Source: Bacillus ectoiniformans (GTDB lineage: Bacteria > Bacillota > Bacilli > Bacillales > Domibacillaceae). Taken from it: 64,000 nucleotides of DNA. The translations under genes and the position numbers were made by a program. The notes under the pieces were generated by a model. It was not told the origin of the DNA and searched no databases. It saw only the letters and a list, made by a program, of their open reading frames with translations. Shown piece by piece: positions 45,046 through 54,630 of this stretch (position 1 is the first letter of the stretch; each line of letters starts with the position of its first letter). The stretch spans positions 124,001 through 188,000 of the forward strand of contig NZ_JAFBES010000002.1 in assembly GCF_016908875.1 (NCBI RefSeq), written 5' to 3'.

Positions 45046-45852
45046 TTAAATGCTTAAATCCCGCCTAGTAAACTTCTGTACAGCCAGAATATAAAGAACC
45101 GTTCCACAGGCTGCAAGCCCTATGACCGTACCCCAAAACGGGTAATCTTCCGTCAGTAATTCAGAGGTGTTAAATACAGTGAATAAGGTGAAATACTGCA
45201 GCCAGTCTAGTGAATCACTTAGCTTAGCAGCTAAATCTAATACATAGAATAATAATGTCAATCCTGCCGATAAACTTAAGGCCTTTTTCTCATCATGGGC
45301 ACTCGCTGAAAAATAAAATGAGTAACTGCTAATTACATAAAAAAGCAAAAAAGCAATCAAGTTTAATTTGACAAAATCAATGATTTGAAAATCGGCACTG
45401 TCTAGAAACCAAAATGCTCCACCAACGCCTGCACCAAGTGTAAGTCCGACAATTAATATCAAACCTGTCAGTAATACAGCGATTTGTGTAAAGGCAATCT
45501 GCTTTCTAGAAACAGACGCAGAAATCAAATAGGCTATAGAACCTTGTTCAATAAGGCGCGCCATCAACTGTGACGCCGTCATGATCGAGTATATGGAAAG
45601 AATGATAATAAAGATCAAACCATAGAACTTTCCTGCGATAAAATCTGTAAGTGTTCCCATGCCATTTTCTAAACTGAAAGCATCCACCCAGCCTTTAGGC
45701 ATTTGTTTAATAATCTGATCCATCTCTTCTGAACCTGCAATAGACGGGAACACACTGATAATTAACAGCAAATAAACAGCTGCCCCTGTCCCATAGCTCC
45801 ACATGCCTTTCGCATGAATCTTCAGCATCTTTTTATATAATGGCAGATTCAT
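45046..45852 (-). CDS. ABC-2-type exporter permease
   Basis: A 268-residue integral membrane protein with six predicted helices (for example TGAAVYLLLIISVFPSIAG, FYGLIFIIILSIYSIMTA, IAVLLTGLILIVGLTLGAG). It overlaps the upstream ATPase gene by 4 bp. The pair resembles two-component drug or antimicrobial exporters of Bacillus. Residues SVSRKQIAFTQ are the usual coupling-loop region. Substrate unknown. Confidence 0.82.
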   Translation of the reverse strand: MNLPLYKKMLKIHAKGMWSYGTGAAVYLLLIISVFPSIAGSEEMDQIIKQMPKGWVDAFSLENGMGTLTDFIAGKFYGLIFIIILSIYSIMTASQLMARLIEQGSIAYLISASVSRKQIAFTQIAVLLTGLILIVGLTLGAGVGGAFWFLDSADFQIIDFVKLNLIAFLLFYVISSYSFYFSASAHDEKKALSLSAGLTLLFYVLDLAAKLSDSLDWLQYFTLFTVFNTSELLTEDYPFWGTVIGLAACGTVLYILAVQKFTRRDLSI

Positions 45853-46733
45853 CGTTCATCCCCTTTTCTGTCGTAGAAATTCATAAAGACGTCCTCTAAT
45901 TTTTGAGCATGAACATCCAAGCTTTTCACGCGGCATTGGGAAAGTTCCTGAATCAGCTGATCAAAATTTCCTTTAACGGTGACTCTTACGCGATTCGGTC
46001 CAATAGCTTCTCCATTGAAGGCAGAGACAAGATGCTCTGTTTGAAGCTGATCTTCTACTGTCACTTCCACTATTTTCTGCTGATAGGACTGCCATTCGGA
46101 CACTTGTTTAGATGACACGATATAGCCATCCTTAATGATCGCCGCTCTGTCGCATGTTCTCTCAATCTCCTGAAAGCTATGGGAAGAAAACAAGAATGTC
46201 GCACCTCGCTTTTTTTCTTCGAGTACAAGGTCAATAAACACCTGCTGCATTAATGGATCAAGTCCTGACGTCGGTTCATCCAGAATAATGACGGATGGAC
46301 GGTGCATAAACGCAGCAGTTATAGCCACTTTCTGCTTCATTCCTTTTGACATTTTGCGAATGGGCACAGTGACATCAAACTGAAGCCGTTCGATTAATTC
46401 TTTTTCATAAGAACGGTCCTTCAATCCCCTCATTTCTGCCATGAGATGTAAAAATTCTCGTCCGTTCATTCCTTCTATAAATGCAATCTCCCCCGGCAAA
46501 TAACCTACTGACTTCTGAATATCAGCCGCATTTGTCCAGCAATCTAGACCATTAATTGTCGCAGTGCCTTGATCCGGCTTCATAAACCCCATTAACATTC
46601 GAATTGTTGTGGATTTCCCCGCCCCATTCGGTCCGAGAAAACCGAATACTTCACCCTCGCTGATCGTAAATGACACATCAAAAATCCCTTTTCCATTTGG
46701 AAATTGTTTAGTTAAACCATTTAATTCAATCAT
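45849..46733 (-). CDS. ABC exporter ATPase
   Basis: A 294-residue ATPase: Walker A GPNGAGKST, signature MSKGMKQKVAIT, Walker B VIILDEPTSGLDP, switch His in FSSHSF. A C-terminal extension of about 80 residues follows, as in the CcmA/DrrA-like drug-exporter group. ATG 46733 has GGAGGTG upstream. The divergent TetR gene at 46897 probably represses this pair. Any shared operator would lie at 46740-46890; I see no clear palindrome. Confidence 0.88.
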   Translation of the reverse strand: MIELNGLTKQFPNGKGIFDVSFTISEGEVFGFLGPNGAGKSTTIRMLMGFMKPDQGTATINGLDCWTNAADIQKSVGYLPGEIAFIEGMNGREFLHLMAEMRGLKDRSYEKELIERLQFDVTVPIRKMSKGMKQKVAITAAFMHRPSVIILDEPTSGLDPLMQQVFIDLVLEEKKRGATFLFSSHSFQEIERTCDRAAIIKDGYIVSSKQVSEWQSYQQKIVEVTVEDQLQTEHLVSAFNGEAIGPNRVRVTVKGNFDQLIQELSQCRVKSLDVHAQKLEDVFMNFYDRKGDER

Positions 46734-46896
46734 GCCGATCACCTCCACGGTAAAGTTTTGAAATTTAAGTTAAACAATATTTCATTTTTATTGTATGACA
46801 TCCCTCTAAAAACCGCAACATAATTTTGAACTTTATATTTGCCTTTATTTCAAAAAATGACATAATAGAAGAAGGAAATTGGGAGAGGTGAGGAAA

Positions 46897-47499
46897 ATGG
46901 ATGGGTTCCAGAAAAGAACGGAAGCAAAGAAAAAACTAATAAAAACAGCAGCTTTTTCCCTCTTGCAAACAAGTGAAGCCAAGTCGATAAAAGTCAGTGA
47001 CATAGCGAAAGAAGCTGGCGTGTCGCAGGTCTCTATATATAACTATTTTGCCAATAAAGACAACTTAATAAGAGAAGTGATGAAAGATTACCTCAATGAT
47101 CAAGTCAAACAAACAAAAGCGGTGTTTGAAGGAGAATGGCCATTAAAAGAAAAAATTGAATTCATGGTGTTTCAAAAGAAATCTTCTTTTCAAGAAATTC
47201 CCCCCTCTGTTTTTCAATCTCTGCTTTTAGAAGATGAGGAGTTAAAACAGCATACAGATCAATTGTATATCAATGAAGTCCTGCCTTTCTTTACGAAAAT
47301 GATCCAAAAAGCGCAAGAAAAAAAGGAAATCAACCCTCATGTGTCGATTTCCTCGATATTATTTTATCTTGGGGCTTTCAAAGAAGCAGGAGAAAAGCTG
47401 CAGTACGGTCAACTAAGTTTAGCTGAGACAGAACAGTTAACTGAAGAATTAGTGCAGCTGTTTTTCTATGGTTTAGCTGTTCCTCCTACCTCGGAATAG
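46897..47499 (+). CDS. TetR-family transcriptional regulator
   Basis: A 200-residue regulator. The N-terminal HTH is clear (IKVSDIAKEAGVSQVSIYNY, FANKDNLIREVMKDYL). The C-terminal ligand domain is not assignable. ATG 46897 follows GAGAGGTGAGG; the longer frame has a TTG start without a site. Divergent from the ABC exporter, so it is the probable regulator of it. Its end overlaps the convergent carotenoid gene by 14 bp. Confidence 0.88.
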   Translation: MDGFQKRTEAKKKLIKTAAFSLLQTSEAKSIKVSDIAKEAGVSQVSIYNYFANKDNLIREVMKDYLNDQVKQTKAVFEGEWPLKEKIEFMVFQKKSSFQEIPPSVFQSLLLEDEELKQHTDQLYINEVLPFFTKMIQKAQEKKEINPHVSISSILFYLGAFKEAGEKLQYGQLSLAETEQLTEELVQLFFYGLAVPPTSE

Positions 47500-48934
47500 G
47501 TGTCATCATTCCGCTGATCGTGACCATTGGACTGCCGCCTCCGGGATGTGTGGTGCCGCCAACATAGTGGATATTTTGGATATCTGGGTGAGCATTCATC
47601 GGTCGTAAAAACGAATTTCTCATGCTATGAGAGGAGATCCCGTACAGAGCACCTTTATATGCGGAAAATCGGCTCGTAATATCTGTTGGCGTAACGATTT
47701 TTTCCGCGACGATCTTTGACGAAAGGTCGAGTCCGAAGTTTGCCAGTTTCTTATAGACCACTTCTTTATACGCTTTTGCTTCCTCCTGTGACATTGGCCT
47801 TGCCGGGGCATTGACTAATATAAAAGCATTGCTTCCCTTTGTCACATCAGGATCCGTTGAGGCGCTATGGCTAATGTAGATAGTTGGATCTTTGGGCATT
47901 TGCTTCTTCTTGAATAACTGCTCAAACTCTTCCTGATAATTCTCAGTAAAGTAGACTTGATGATGCACAAGATTAGGGTTTCTTTCTTTTAATCCTGCCA
48001 TTATGACATAAGCCGAAATGGAGGGCTCATAGTTATCTAGCTTTTTATTCGGGTAAGCCGGCCGATCTTCTTCGACGATCAGCTGCCGTGTAGCCGTAAT
48101 AAAGTCTCCATTCACCACTATAAAATCCGCTGCAGCTTTTTCTCCAGATAATAATTCAACCCCAACGGCTTTTTTATCTTTCACGATTATTTTTTTCACT
48201 CTTTGATTTAAGTGCAGCTCACCCCCAAGTTCCTTAAAAGCACGAGCAAATCCTGCGGCTATCTTCGTATTGCCGCCTTTTACATAATACACGCCTTCAT
48301 TCATTTCTAAATGGCCAATTAACGCAAAGGTAGCTGGACACTTATATGGAGATGAACCGATATACGTCGCATAGCGATTAAATGTTTGTAAAACATGAGG
48401 GTGACTGAAAAAGCGGCGGTGAAAATGATCCATCTGCTCAAACGGCCTGACTTTGACTAATGCTTTCGCAAGACCGGGAGAAAGATAGTCTTTCCATGAA
48501 GTAAAGTTTCGATAGAAAAATTGATCTTCCGCCAAATGATAGAGCCTTTTCACTTCATTTAAATAAGAATGATAGTGGTCCGCTGCGAAAGGATCGACCT
48601 TCTCCAGCTGTTTCGTCATAACCTCTGCATTAGCTGATTGCCACAAAACTGATCCATCATGAAAATAATTCTTCGTGTGATCAGTCAGCTTTTCAAATTC
48701 GAAGTACTTCTCTGGAGCGAAACCGGCAGACGACAATACACGGTTAAACACATGCGGCATAGTCATCGTATTAGGTCCGAAATCAAACGTATATCCCGCT
48801 TCTTCTACCTTCATCATTTTCCCGCCTGCATGGCTGTTTTCATCAAATATTTTCACTTTTACTCCATTCGCCGCAAGCTTAATCCCGGCAGCGAGCCCTC
48901 CAAGCCCGGCACCAATTACAATCGCTTCCTTCAT
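47486..48934 (-). CDS. CrtN/CrtP-like carotenoid desaturase or oxidase
   Basis: A 482-residue FAD amine-oxidase-fold protein. The N-terminal dinucleotide motif is VIGAGLGGLAAGIKLAANG with FDENSHAGGKM, and the C-terminal YVGGTTHPGGGSPMVTISG is the carotenoid-desaturase signature. Members are CrtN (dehydrosqualene desaturase), CrtP/CrtNb (diaponeurosporene oxidase) and relatives. The context of glycosyl- and acyltransferases points to the oxidase-type role in C30 glycosyl carotenoid making, but this is inference. ATG 48934 overlaps the upstream glycosyltransferase by 4 bp. Confidence 0.82.
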   Translation of the reverse strand: MKEAIVIGAGLGGLAAGIKLAANGVKVKIFDENSHAGGKMMKVEEAGYTFDFGPNTMTMPHVFNRVLSSAGFAPEKYFEFEKLTDHTKNYFHDGSVLWQSANAEVMTKQLEKVDPFAADHYHSYLNEVKRLYHLAEDQFFYRNFTSWKDYLSPGLAKALVKVRPFEQMDHFHRRFFSHPHVLQTFNRYATYIGSSPYKCPATFALIGHLEMNEGVYYVKGGNTKIAAGFARAFKELGGELHLNQRVKKIIVKDKKAVGVELLSGEKAAADFIVVNGDFITATRQLIVEEDRPAYPNKKLDNYEPSISAYVIMAGLKERNPNLVHHQVYFTENYQEEFEQLFKKKQMPKDPTIYISHSASTDPDVTKGSNAFILVNAPARPMSQEEAKAYKEVVYKKLANFGLDLSSKIVAEKIVTPTDITSRFSAYKGALYGISSHSMRNSFLRPMNAHPDIQNIHYVGGTTHPGGGSPMVTISGMMTPIPR

Positions 48935-50028
48935 ACATATTTCCTGCCCTTCCACTCATAGCCCTTACCTGTATGGCTTTGTTTCATAGATGCAAACATG
49001 AGGATTATTAAAGCTGCAGCTGAAAATGGCATATAAATAAAGTGCCATTTCGATTGGTTGCTCGCAGCATCCACAGCAAACACTTGTAGATAAGTGATGA
49101 CCAACGGGGCTAGATACAGCCAGTCATGCAGCGCCAAACCTGCTATCGCCAGAATAAATGGCAGGACGTAAAAGCTGAAATAAAAAACAGCTGCAGCTGC
49201 TGCCATAAGCGGAGATCTGCCTAGCCCCGCATATATATTTTTTAAAAACCCTTTCCATACTTCCTCATTCGTTTCATACATATAGCACGCAACAGACGGC
49301 GAAATATTAGTAAGAGTGACCCTTTTCCCGCTCTTTTTCATTTCACGGGCAATATGGATATCCTCCACTAAGGAGTCCTTCACCTTCTGATGCCCACCCA
49401 TGTGTCTATAAGCCTTGCATTCAAAAAACATAAATCCTCCGTGAGCGGCTGTAGACGCTGGAAATAGAGTATAGTTAGCGACTAACACGGGCAAGTGAAA
49501 GAAGACAATAAAGGTTTGCAGGGGGACAAGTAGTTTCGCTAGCCACGTGTGAACTGGAAAATGGGCAAACCCTGTCACTAAACCGGACTGATGCCTTTTC
49601 ATGACGAATAATGCCTGTTGAATGGTGTTGGGCTTGATTCTTACATCGGCATCAAGAAATAGAAGATAGTCTCCATTCGCTGCCTCGCTTAGCTGATCAC
49701 AAGCATGAACTTTTCCCACCCAGTCTTTCGGAAGCGGCCGACCTTGGATCACTGTAAATCTTGAATCCGATTCTGTATATTTTTTTAAAAGCGCGGGTGT
49801 TTGATCATTTGACTGATCGTCTATAATGATGCATTCCCAGTGAGGGTAAGTCAGTGCCTGAATTGACTCTATGCAATCTTTAACATTGCGTTCTTCGTTC
49901 CTCATTGGAATCAGTATGGACACTCTTCCGTCTGCTTCTTGATTTTGATCTTTTAATCGAGGCATAGATAGTATATTTAAAATGGTCCCCAACAGAAAAG
50001 TACATAATATTATTATGTAAACTGTCAT
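48931..50028 (-). CDS. CrtQ-like glycosyltransferase (family 2)
   Basis: A 365-residue membrane-bound GT-A glycosyltransferase. An N-terminal helix (IIILCTFLLGTILNIL) is followed by VSILIPMRNEERNVKDCI, IIIDDQSNDQTPALL and LLFLDADVRI (the DXD-like motif), then SLVEDIHIAREM. Two to four C-terminal helices follow. In Staphylococcus and Bacillus C30 pathways CrtQ glycosylates the carotenoic acid. ATG 50028 follows GGGAGGG and overlaps the acyltransferase stop as ATGA. Confidence 0.83.
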   Translation of the reverse strand: MTVYIIILCTFLLGTILNILSMPRLKDQNQEADGRVSILIPMRNEERNVKDCIESIQALTYPHWECIIIDDQSNDQTPALLKKYTESDSRFTVIQGRPLPKDWVGKVHACDQLSEAANGDYLLFLDADVRIKPNTIQQALFVMKRHQSGLVTGFAHFPVHTWLAKLLVPLQTFIVFFHLPVLVANYTLFPASTAAHGGFMFFECKAYRHMGGHQKVKDSLVEDIHIAREMKKSGKRVTLTNISPSVACYMYETNEEVWKGFLKNIYAGLGRSPLMAAAAAVFYFSFYVLPFILAIAGLALHDWLYLAPLVITYLQVFAVDAASNQSKWHFIYMPFSAAALIILMFASMKQSHTGKGYEWKGRKYV

Positions 50029-50744
50029 TTGATCCCTCCCAACTGTTTCCACCACTGTAGCCACTCACTGATCGTCTTTCTGCCATTGACGAGGATTCGA
50101 TAATGAGATCGCTCTCCCTCCATGGCATGTTCTCTCACTTCATCCACTAATCTTTCCAGACGATCGGCTAATTCTTCCGTTATTTGGTTCTTCTCTTTGT
50201 GCGCCAATTTCTCTCCGTTAACCGCTGTTCCGATTTTAATAAACAGCTCCGGTTTTTGATCATGCATAAAGGTATAATAAAAAGCGATGGGATAAACCTC
50301 TATACCCGGCTGCTTATCTATTAAATAGGCTGGACCATTCATAAAATGAAACGGGCGTTTCTCTAAATGTTCTTCCTTCCCTTGAGGAAAAATCCAAATA
50401 CTCTTTTCTTCTTTTATTAACTCGATCGCATATTTCAATGAGGCAAGCAGCTTTTTAGGTGAATCTGATACGGGAAAAGCACCGATCTTGCCGAAAAAGG
50501 GAAATTGCTTAAGTCCATCCTCGCTCATCATGCTATAGCTGTCTTGCTTCGTGACGGCTTCATTTAAATAAAAGATGACCAGTCCATCCCACCAGTTTGA
50601 ATGATTGGGTAGAAAAAGTTTGCTACCTTTTGTGCTGCTCCATGCCTGATCATTGATATGCACCCGGTAAAAATGTTTTTTCAGCAAGAATTTTACGTAC
50701 GGACGGAAGAAGCGGATGAAGAAAGCATTTTTTCTCGACTTCAT
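50025..50744 (-). CDS. PlsC-like acyltransferase of the carotenoid operon
   Basis: A 239-residue PlsC-family protein. The NHSNWWDGL segment is the HX4D motif, and IWIFPQGKEEHLEKRP the second block (the usual P-E-G-T-R area is degenerate). Such acyltransferases (CrtO-like in function) may add a fatty acid to the glycosyl carotenoid; a general lysophospholipid acyltransferase role is the alternative. ATG 50744 follows GGAGGC and overlaps the upstream gene by 4 bp. Confidence 0.78.
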   Translation of the reverse strand: MKSRKNAFFIRFFRPYVKFLLKKHFYRVHINDQAWSSTKGSKLFLPNHSNWWDGLVIFYLNEAVTKQDSYSMMSEDGLKQFPFFGKIGAFPVSDSPKKLLASLKYAIELIKEEKSIWIFPQGKEEHLEKRPFHFMNGPAYLIDKQPGIEVYPIAFYYTFMHDQKPELFIKIGTAVNGEKLAHKEKNQITEELADRLERLVDEVREHAMEGERSHYRILVNGRKTISEWLQWWKQLGGIK

Positions 50745-51493
50745 GACATAAGCCTCCATTTTAATAACAGGGTGCCAATCAAAAAGCTCAGCGTAATCAT
50801 CACTGCCAGATACAACTGTCCGGCCCAGGCTGTGACGATAAACATAAAGATGACAAGAAAGTATAGCTGTTTCATTTTCTTATCAAGTGCCATTTCTTTC
50901 TTAATCGGCCTGATTCGAATAAGCAGTAATATGAGCGTATGAATGACAAATGCGGTCATAAACCAGCCAGCAAAATTTTTAAATGGAATATCGTAATACA
51001 AGCCTCCACCCTCCCATATCCAATACTGCTTCAGTACAAAGGCGACTGGATCGATAATTAAATCCATTGAAACCGCCAGGAGGGATGCAATGAAAGGATA
51101 ATAGATGATTCTCCTGCCGAGAGATGCGGGGGCAGAAAGTGTGATGGCAAGACCAGTCGCGATCACCATGATCCACGCGAATCCAATCGTAAAAGGCACC
51201 CCAAAAAGCTGTAGACCAAAGTCTTTTTCATAATAATAATGGCCAAATATTAAACCATACTTTACACCGAGAGATTCAGCAAACATTGTGCCAATGATAA
51301 TAAAGATTGAAAGGATACTTCCCAGCCTCTTGCCGAATAAACGAACAAAGTACATGATAGCCAAGCTGCCCGCAGCGTATAAAAAGACAGCATTTGCCCA
51401 CTCCAGCCATGGCGGCAGAAGATCGAACGCCACGAGAATGACGCCGCACACATACCAAACAAGAAAAAATCTCCATATGTGTTTTTCAGCCAT
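50741..51493 (-). CDS. CruF-like carotenoid biosynthesis membrane protein (DUF422)
   Basis: A 250-residue protein with about seven transmembrane helices, first in the operon, with GGAGGTG before ATG 51493. The segments GTMFAESLGVKYGLIFGHYYY, GVPFTIGFAWIMVI, SMDLIIDPVAF and YWIWEGGGLYYDIPFKNFAGW correspond to CruF, a carotenoid hydratase of the C-1',2' bond; Bacillus homologs form 1-hydroxylated acyclic carotenoids. The upstream enzymes CrtM and CrtN are not in this window. Confidence 0.82.
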   Translation of the reverse strand: MAEKHIWRFFLVWYVCGVILVAFDLLPPWLEWANAVFLYAAGSLAIMYFVRLFGKRLGSILSIFIIIGTMFAESLGVKYGLIFGHYYYEKDFGLQLFGVPFTIGFAWIMVIATGLAITLSAPASLGRRIIYYPFIASLLAVSMDLIIDPVAFVLKQYWIWEGGGLYYDIPFKNFAGWFMTAFVIHTLILLLIRIRPIKKEMALDKKMKQLYFLVIFMFIVTAWAGQLYLAVMITLSFLIGTLLLKWRLMS

Positions 51494-51641
51494 CTTTTCA
51501 CCTCCTGATGGTACAAATTATAAAGTCTTCTTTACAGGATGAACAATTTAAGTGTTTTCTTAACTCTTCTGACCCTCTTTCAGCTTCAAAAATATGTTAT
51601 AATTCTTTCATTCTGCAAAAATGCGAAAAAGGAGGCTCAGC

Positions 51642-52994
51642 ATGAGACAAACTTTTCTGCTAAGTGAAAAGATGAAACAATTTATCTATATATTGCTTCC
51701 TATTCTTGTCACTCAAATTGGCATGTTTTCCATGAATTTATTCGATACGATGATGTCCGGGCATTTTTCTGCTGACGATTTAGCCGGAGTGGCCATCGGC
51801 GCCTCATTGTGGGTTCCCGTCTTTACGGGTCTCGGAGGAATCTTATTATCTATCACGCCGATTGTGGCTCAGCTGATCGGTGCCGAAAGAAAAAAAGAAG
51901 TTCCCCATTCCGTCTTGCAAGGGGTATACGCGGCTATCGCTTTATCTCTCACCGTATTTATCATTGGGTATTTCACGCTTGATCTAATCTTAGACCGCAT
52001 GACGCTTGAAGAAAATGTAAGACGCATTGCAAGAGAATATGTAATCGCTCTTTCTTTCGGGATTATCCCACTCTTCGTTTCAATGGTGTTTCGCTGCTTC
52101 ATTGATGCACTTGGTATGACACGGACATCGATGATCATTACGTTAATCGCTCTTCCGCTGAATGTATTATTCAATTATGTGCTCATATTTGGCAAATGGG
52201 GATTTCCTGCCCTTGGGGGTGTGGGATCAGGCTATGCTTCAGCCATCACTTATTGGCTCATTGCTTTCTTAGGCGCATGGATCATTCACCGGCATCAGCC
52301 CTTTAATGAATACCGTATTTTTAAGAAGTTCCCGGCGGTTTCACTCATTGAATGGAAAAATATTTTTCAAATTGGGGTGCCGATTGGATTGTCTATCTTC
52401 TTTGAAACAAGTATCTTCTCAGCTGTTACATTGTTTATGAGCAATTACAGCACACATGTGATTGCGGCCCATCAAATTGCCATTAGTTTCGCTTCACTTA
52501 TTTACATGATTCCGTTGAGTATTTCTATGAGCCTGACGATATTGGTTGGATTTGAAGTGGGTGCTAAACGATTGAAGGATGCCAAAGCATACAGCTGGCT
52601 TGGAGTGGCAACGGCTGCAAGTATTTCAGTGGTCTGTACCATTCTTTTGTTTCTATTTCGGGAACATGTCGCAGGTTTATATACGAAAAACGCTGAGGTT
52701 ATTGAACTGACTACTCATTTTCTTCTGTTCGCTGCCATATTTCAGCTGTCGGATGCCATTCAAGCTCCTGTACAAGGTGCTTTACGAGGGTATAAAGATG
52801 TCAATATTACATTCGTTATGACCATGATCAGTTATTGGGTTATTGGATTGCCGCTTGGCTATTATTTAGCTAATTATACAGAGTTTGAAGCCTTTGGTTA
52901 CTGGATCGGACTGATTTCGGGCTTAACAGCTGGGGCAATCACACTATCTTGGCGCCTGTTAAGAATTCAAAAACAAAAAGAAGTTTCTTATTAA
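51642..52994 (+). CDS. MATE-family multidrug efflux protein (NorM-like)
   Basis: A 450-residue protein with 12 helices in two repeats (for example ILLPILVTQIGMFSMNLFDT and QIGVPIGLSIFFETSIFSAV), with typical GVAIGASLWVPVF and TPIVAQLIGAERKKEV segments. AAGGAGG precedes ATG 51642. It probably exports cationic compounds in exchange for Na+ or H+. Terminator at 52997-53043. Confidence 0.9.
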   Translation: MRQTFLLSEKMKQFIYILLPILVTQIGMFSMNLFDTMMSGHFSADDLAGVAIGASLWVPVFTGLGGILLSITPIVAQLIGAERKKEVPHSVLQGVYAAIALSLTVFIIGYFTLDLILDRMTLEENVRRIAREYVIALSFGIIPLFVSMVFRCFIDALGMTRTSMIITLIALPLNVLFNYVLIFGKWGFPALGGVGSGYASAITYWLIAFLGAWIIHRHQPFNEYRIFKKFPAVSLIEWKNIFQIGVPIGLSIFFETSIFSAVTLFMSNYSTHVIAAHQIAISFASLIYMIPLSISMSLTILVGFEVGAKRLKDAKAYSWLGVATAASISVVCTILLFLFREHVAGLYTKNAEVIELTTHFLLFAAIFQLSDAIQAPVQGALRGYKDVNITFVMTMISYWVIGLPLGYYLANYTEFEAFGYWIGLISGLTAGAITLSWRLLRIQKQKEVSY

Positions 52995-52996
52995 AT

Positions 52997-53043
52997 AAAA
53001 AAGGTGAGTTCCATCAGCTTCAGCTAACGGACTCACCTTTTTT
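52997..53043. terminator. Bidirectional terminator
   Basis: AAAAAAGGTGAGT-CC and GG-ACTCACCTTTTTT form a strong stem between convergent genes, with U-tracts on both strands. Confidence 0.9.
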
Positions 53044-53046
53044 CTG

Positions 53047-54363
53047 TTATCCAGTCAGTATATCTTCATTCGGATAGCGATATTTACAATCTTCCTGTCT
53101 TGCCAGCATATAAACGAGAGAGAGCGGCCCGAGTTTGCCAATGATCATCATCACGATAATGATCAGCTTACCAATGATTGATAGCTTAGCGGTAATTCCC
53201 ATCGATAATCCGACTGTGCCAAATGCTGACACCACTTCAAACATGACGGGTAAAAAAGGAAGTGGTTCAGTCACATTTAAAACTAAAATGCCTGCTGCAA
53301 CTGTAAATGTACTAATCATTGTAATTGCCAATACCCTAAGCACATTTTCCTGATGTATCGTCCGCTGATGCAGATGAATATTCTTTCTTCCTCTTATATA
53401 AGTCAGCATAGCTACAAGCATAACGACAAACGTGGTAAGTTTGATCCCTCCGGCTGTTGACCCGCTTCCGCCTCCGATAAACATTAGAATCATAAATAAA
53501 AAGGCGGTTGAGTTTTCTAACCCGCTGATATCAATAGAATTAAATCCTGCGGTTCTCGTTGTTACTGCTTGAAATAAGGAAGCCCAAGTCTGATCTATAC
53601 CTGAGAGCATTCCAATGGTTTTAGGGTTCATTTGTTCAAAACCGAAGAACAATATGGCCGCGATCACATTAATGAAGATCGTTGCTTGAATCATTACCTT
53701 TGTATGAAGCGAAAATGCACGCCATTTCCGCTTTTGCCACACTTCCACTATGACCGTAAAACCAATTCCGCCTAAGATAATTAACGACATGATGGTGAGA
53801 TTGATGACTGGACTTCCTACAAATTGGCTTAAGCCATCGGACCATAAAGCAAACCCCGCATTATTAAAAGCAGAAACAGAGTGAAAAAAGCTGTAGAACA
53901 AGCCATCTGACACACCATATTTAGGAATCCATTCTATTGCAAGCAGCACCATCGCAACGACTTCAATCAGTATGGAAAATAAAAATAAATATTTAACTAA
54001 ACGGATCACTCCGCCAACATGCACCTGATTCAATGCCTGCTTCATGATTAGCCTTTGCTTCAACCCAATTTTTTTGCGAAGCATCACAAAAAGGAGCATA
54101 GCGAAAGACATAATACCCAGTCCCCCGACTTGAATCAAAACCATAATAACGATTTGCCCGAATCTAGTAAAATGAGTGCCTGTATCCACCACCCCAAGCC
54201 CTGTGACCGTCATGGCAGATGCAGAAGTAAACAATGAATCAATCCAGCGAATCGGTTCATTGTTAGAGATCGGCAGCTTTAATAAAATAGCTCCCAATAT
54301 AATAAATGTCCCATAGACTACTGAGAGCAGCAAAGAGGGAGACATTCTGATTTTAAGCATCAT
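53047..54363 (-). CDS. Trk/Ktr potassium transporter membrane subunit (KtrB/KtrD-like)
   Basis: A 438-residue protein with four pore-loop repeats. Selectivity-filter regions are TVTGLGVVD, FNNAGFALW, TRTAGFNS and FGTVGLSMG. This matches KtrB/KtrD, which pairs with the cytosolic gating ring KtrA/KtrC; no such partner is adjacent, as for KtrD in Bacillus subtilis. The leader contains a c-di-AMP riboswitch, consistent with control of potassium uptake. Confidence 0.9.
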   Translation of the reverse strand: MMLKIRMSPSLLLSVVYGTFIILGAILLKLPISNNEPIRWIDSLFTSASAMTVTGLGVVDTGTHFTRFGQIVIMVLIQVGGLGIMSFAMLLFVMLRKKIGLKQRLIMKQALNQVHVGGVIRLVKYLFLFSILIEVVAMVLLAIEWIPKYGVSDGLFYSFFHSVSAFNNAGFALWSDGLSQFVGSPVINLTIMSLIILGGIGFTVIVEVWQKRKWRAFSLHTKVMIQATIFINVIAAILFFGFEQMNPKTIGMLSGIDQTWASLFQAVTTRTAGFNSIDISGLENSTAFLFMILMFIGGGSGSTAGGIKLTTFVVMLVAMLTYIRGRKNIHLHQRTIHQENVLRVLAITMISTFTVAAGILVLNVTEPLPFLPVMFEVVSAFGTVGLSMGITAKLSIIGKLIIIVMMIIGKLGPLSLVYMLARQEDCKYRYPNEDILTG

Positions 54364-54424
54364 TCATTCCTTCTTTTCTATAAAAAATGGGTATGCTAAA
54401 TAACCATCGGCCTCTGCCCATGGT

Positions 54425-54596
54425 TACAGAAGCCTTCCTTCATGCTTACGAGGTTAGCTGTCGGGTTCAGGCTAGGAAGGTAGCCTGGTCGTTTGACTTC
54501 ACCCCTGCAGTTTCCTGCGTTGGTTCCCCCGCTCCGAGCGGATTAAGCATTATGAATGAGTATTCTAGAATGATCCTATTCTACTCCTGCAGCCTG
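54425..54596 (-). promoter_or_regulatory. c-di-AMP riboswitch (ydaO/yuaA type)
   Basis: On the minus strand the conserved blocks appear in order: CCGCTCGGAGCGGGGGAACC, GGGGTGAA, AGGCTACCTTCCTAGCC, GAACCCGACAGCTAACCTCG and TAAGC. A stem TAACCAT/ATGGTTA follows before the potassium transporter gene. Binding of c-di-AMP should reduce expression. Boundaries approximate. Confidence 0.92.
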
Positions 54597-54630
54597 CGCT
54601 TGTAAAGCATCAGTTAAAATAGCCAGACAA

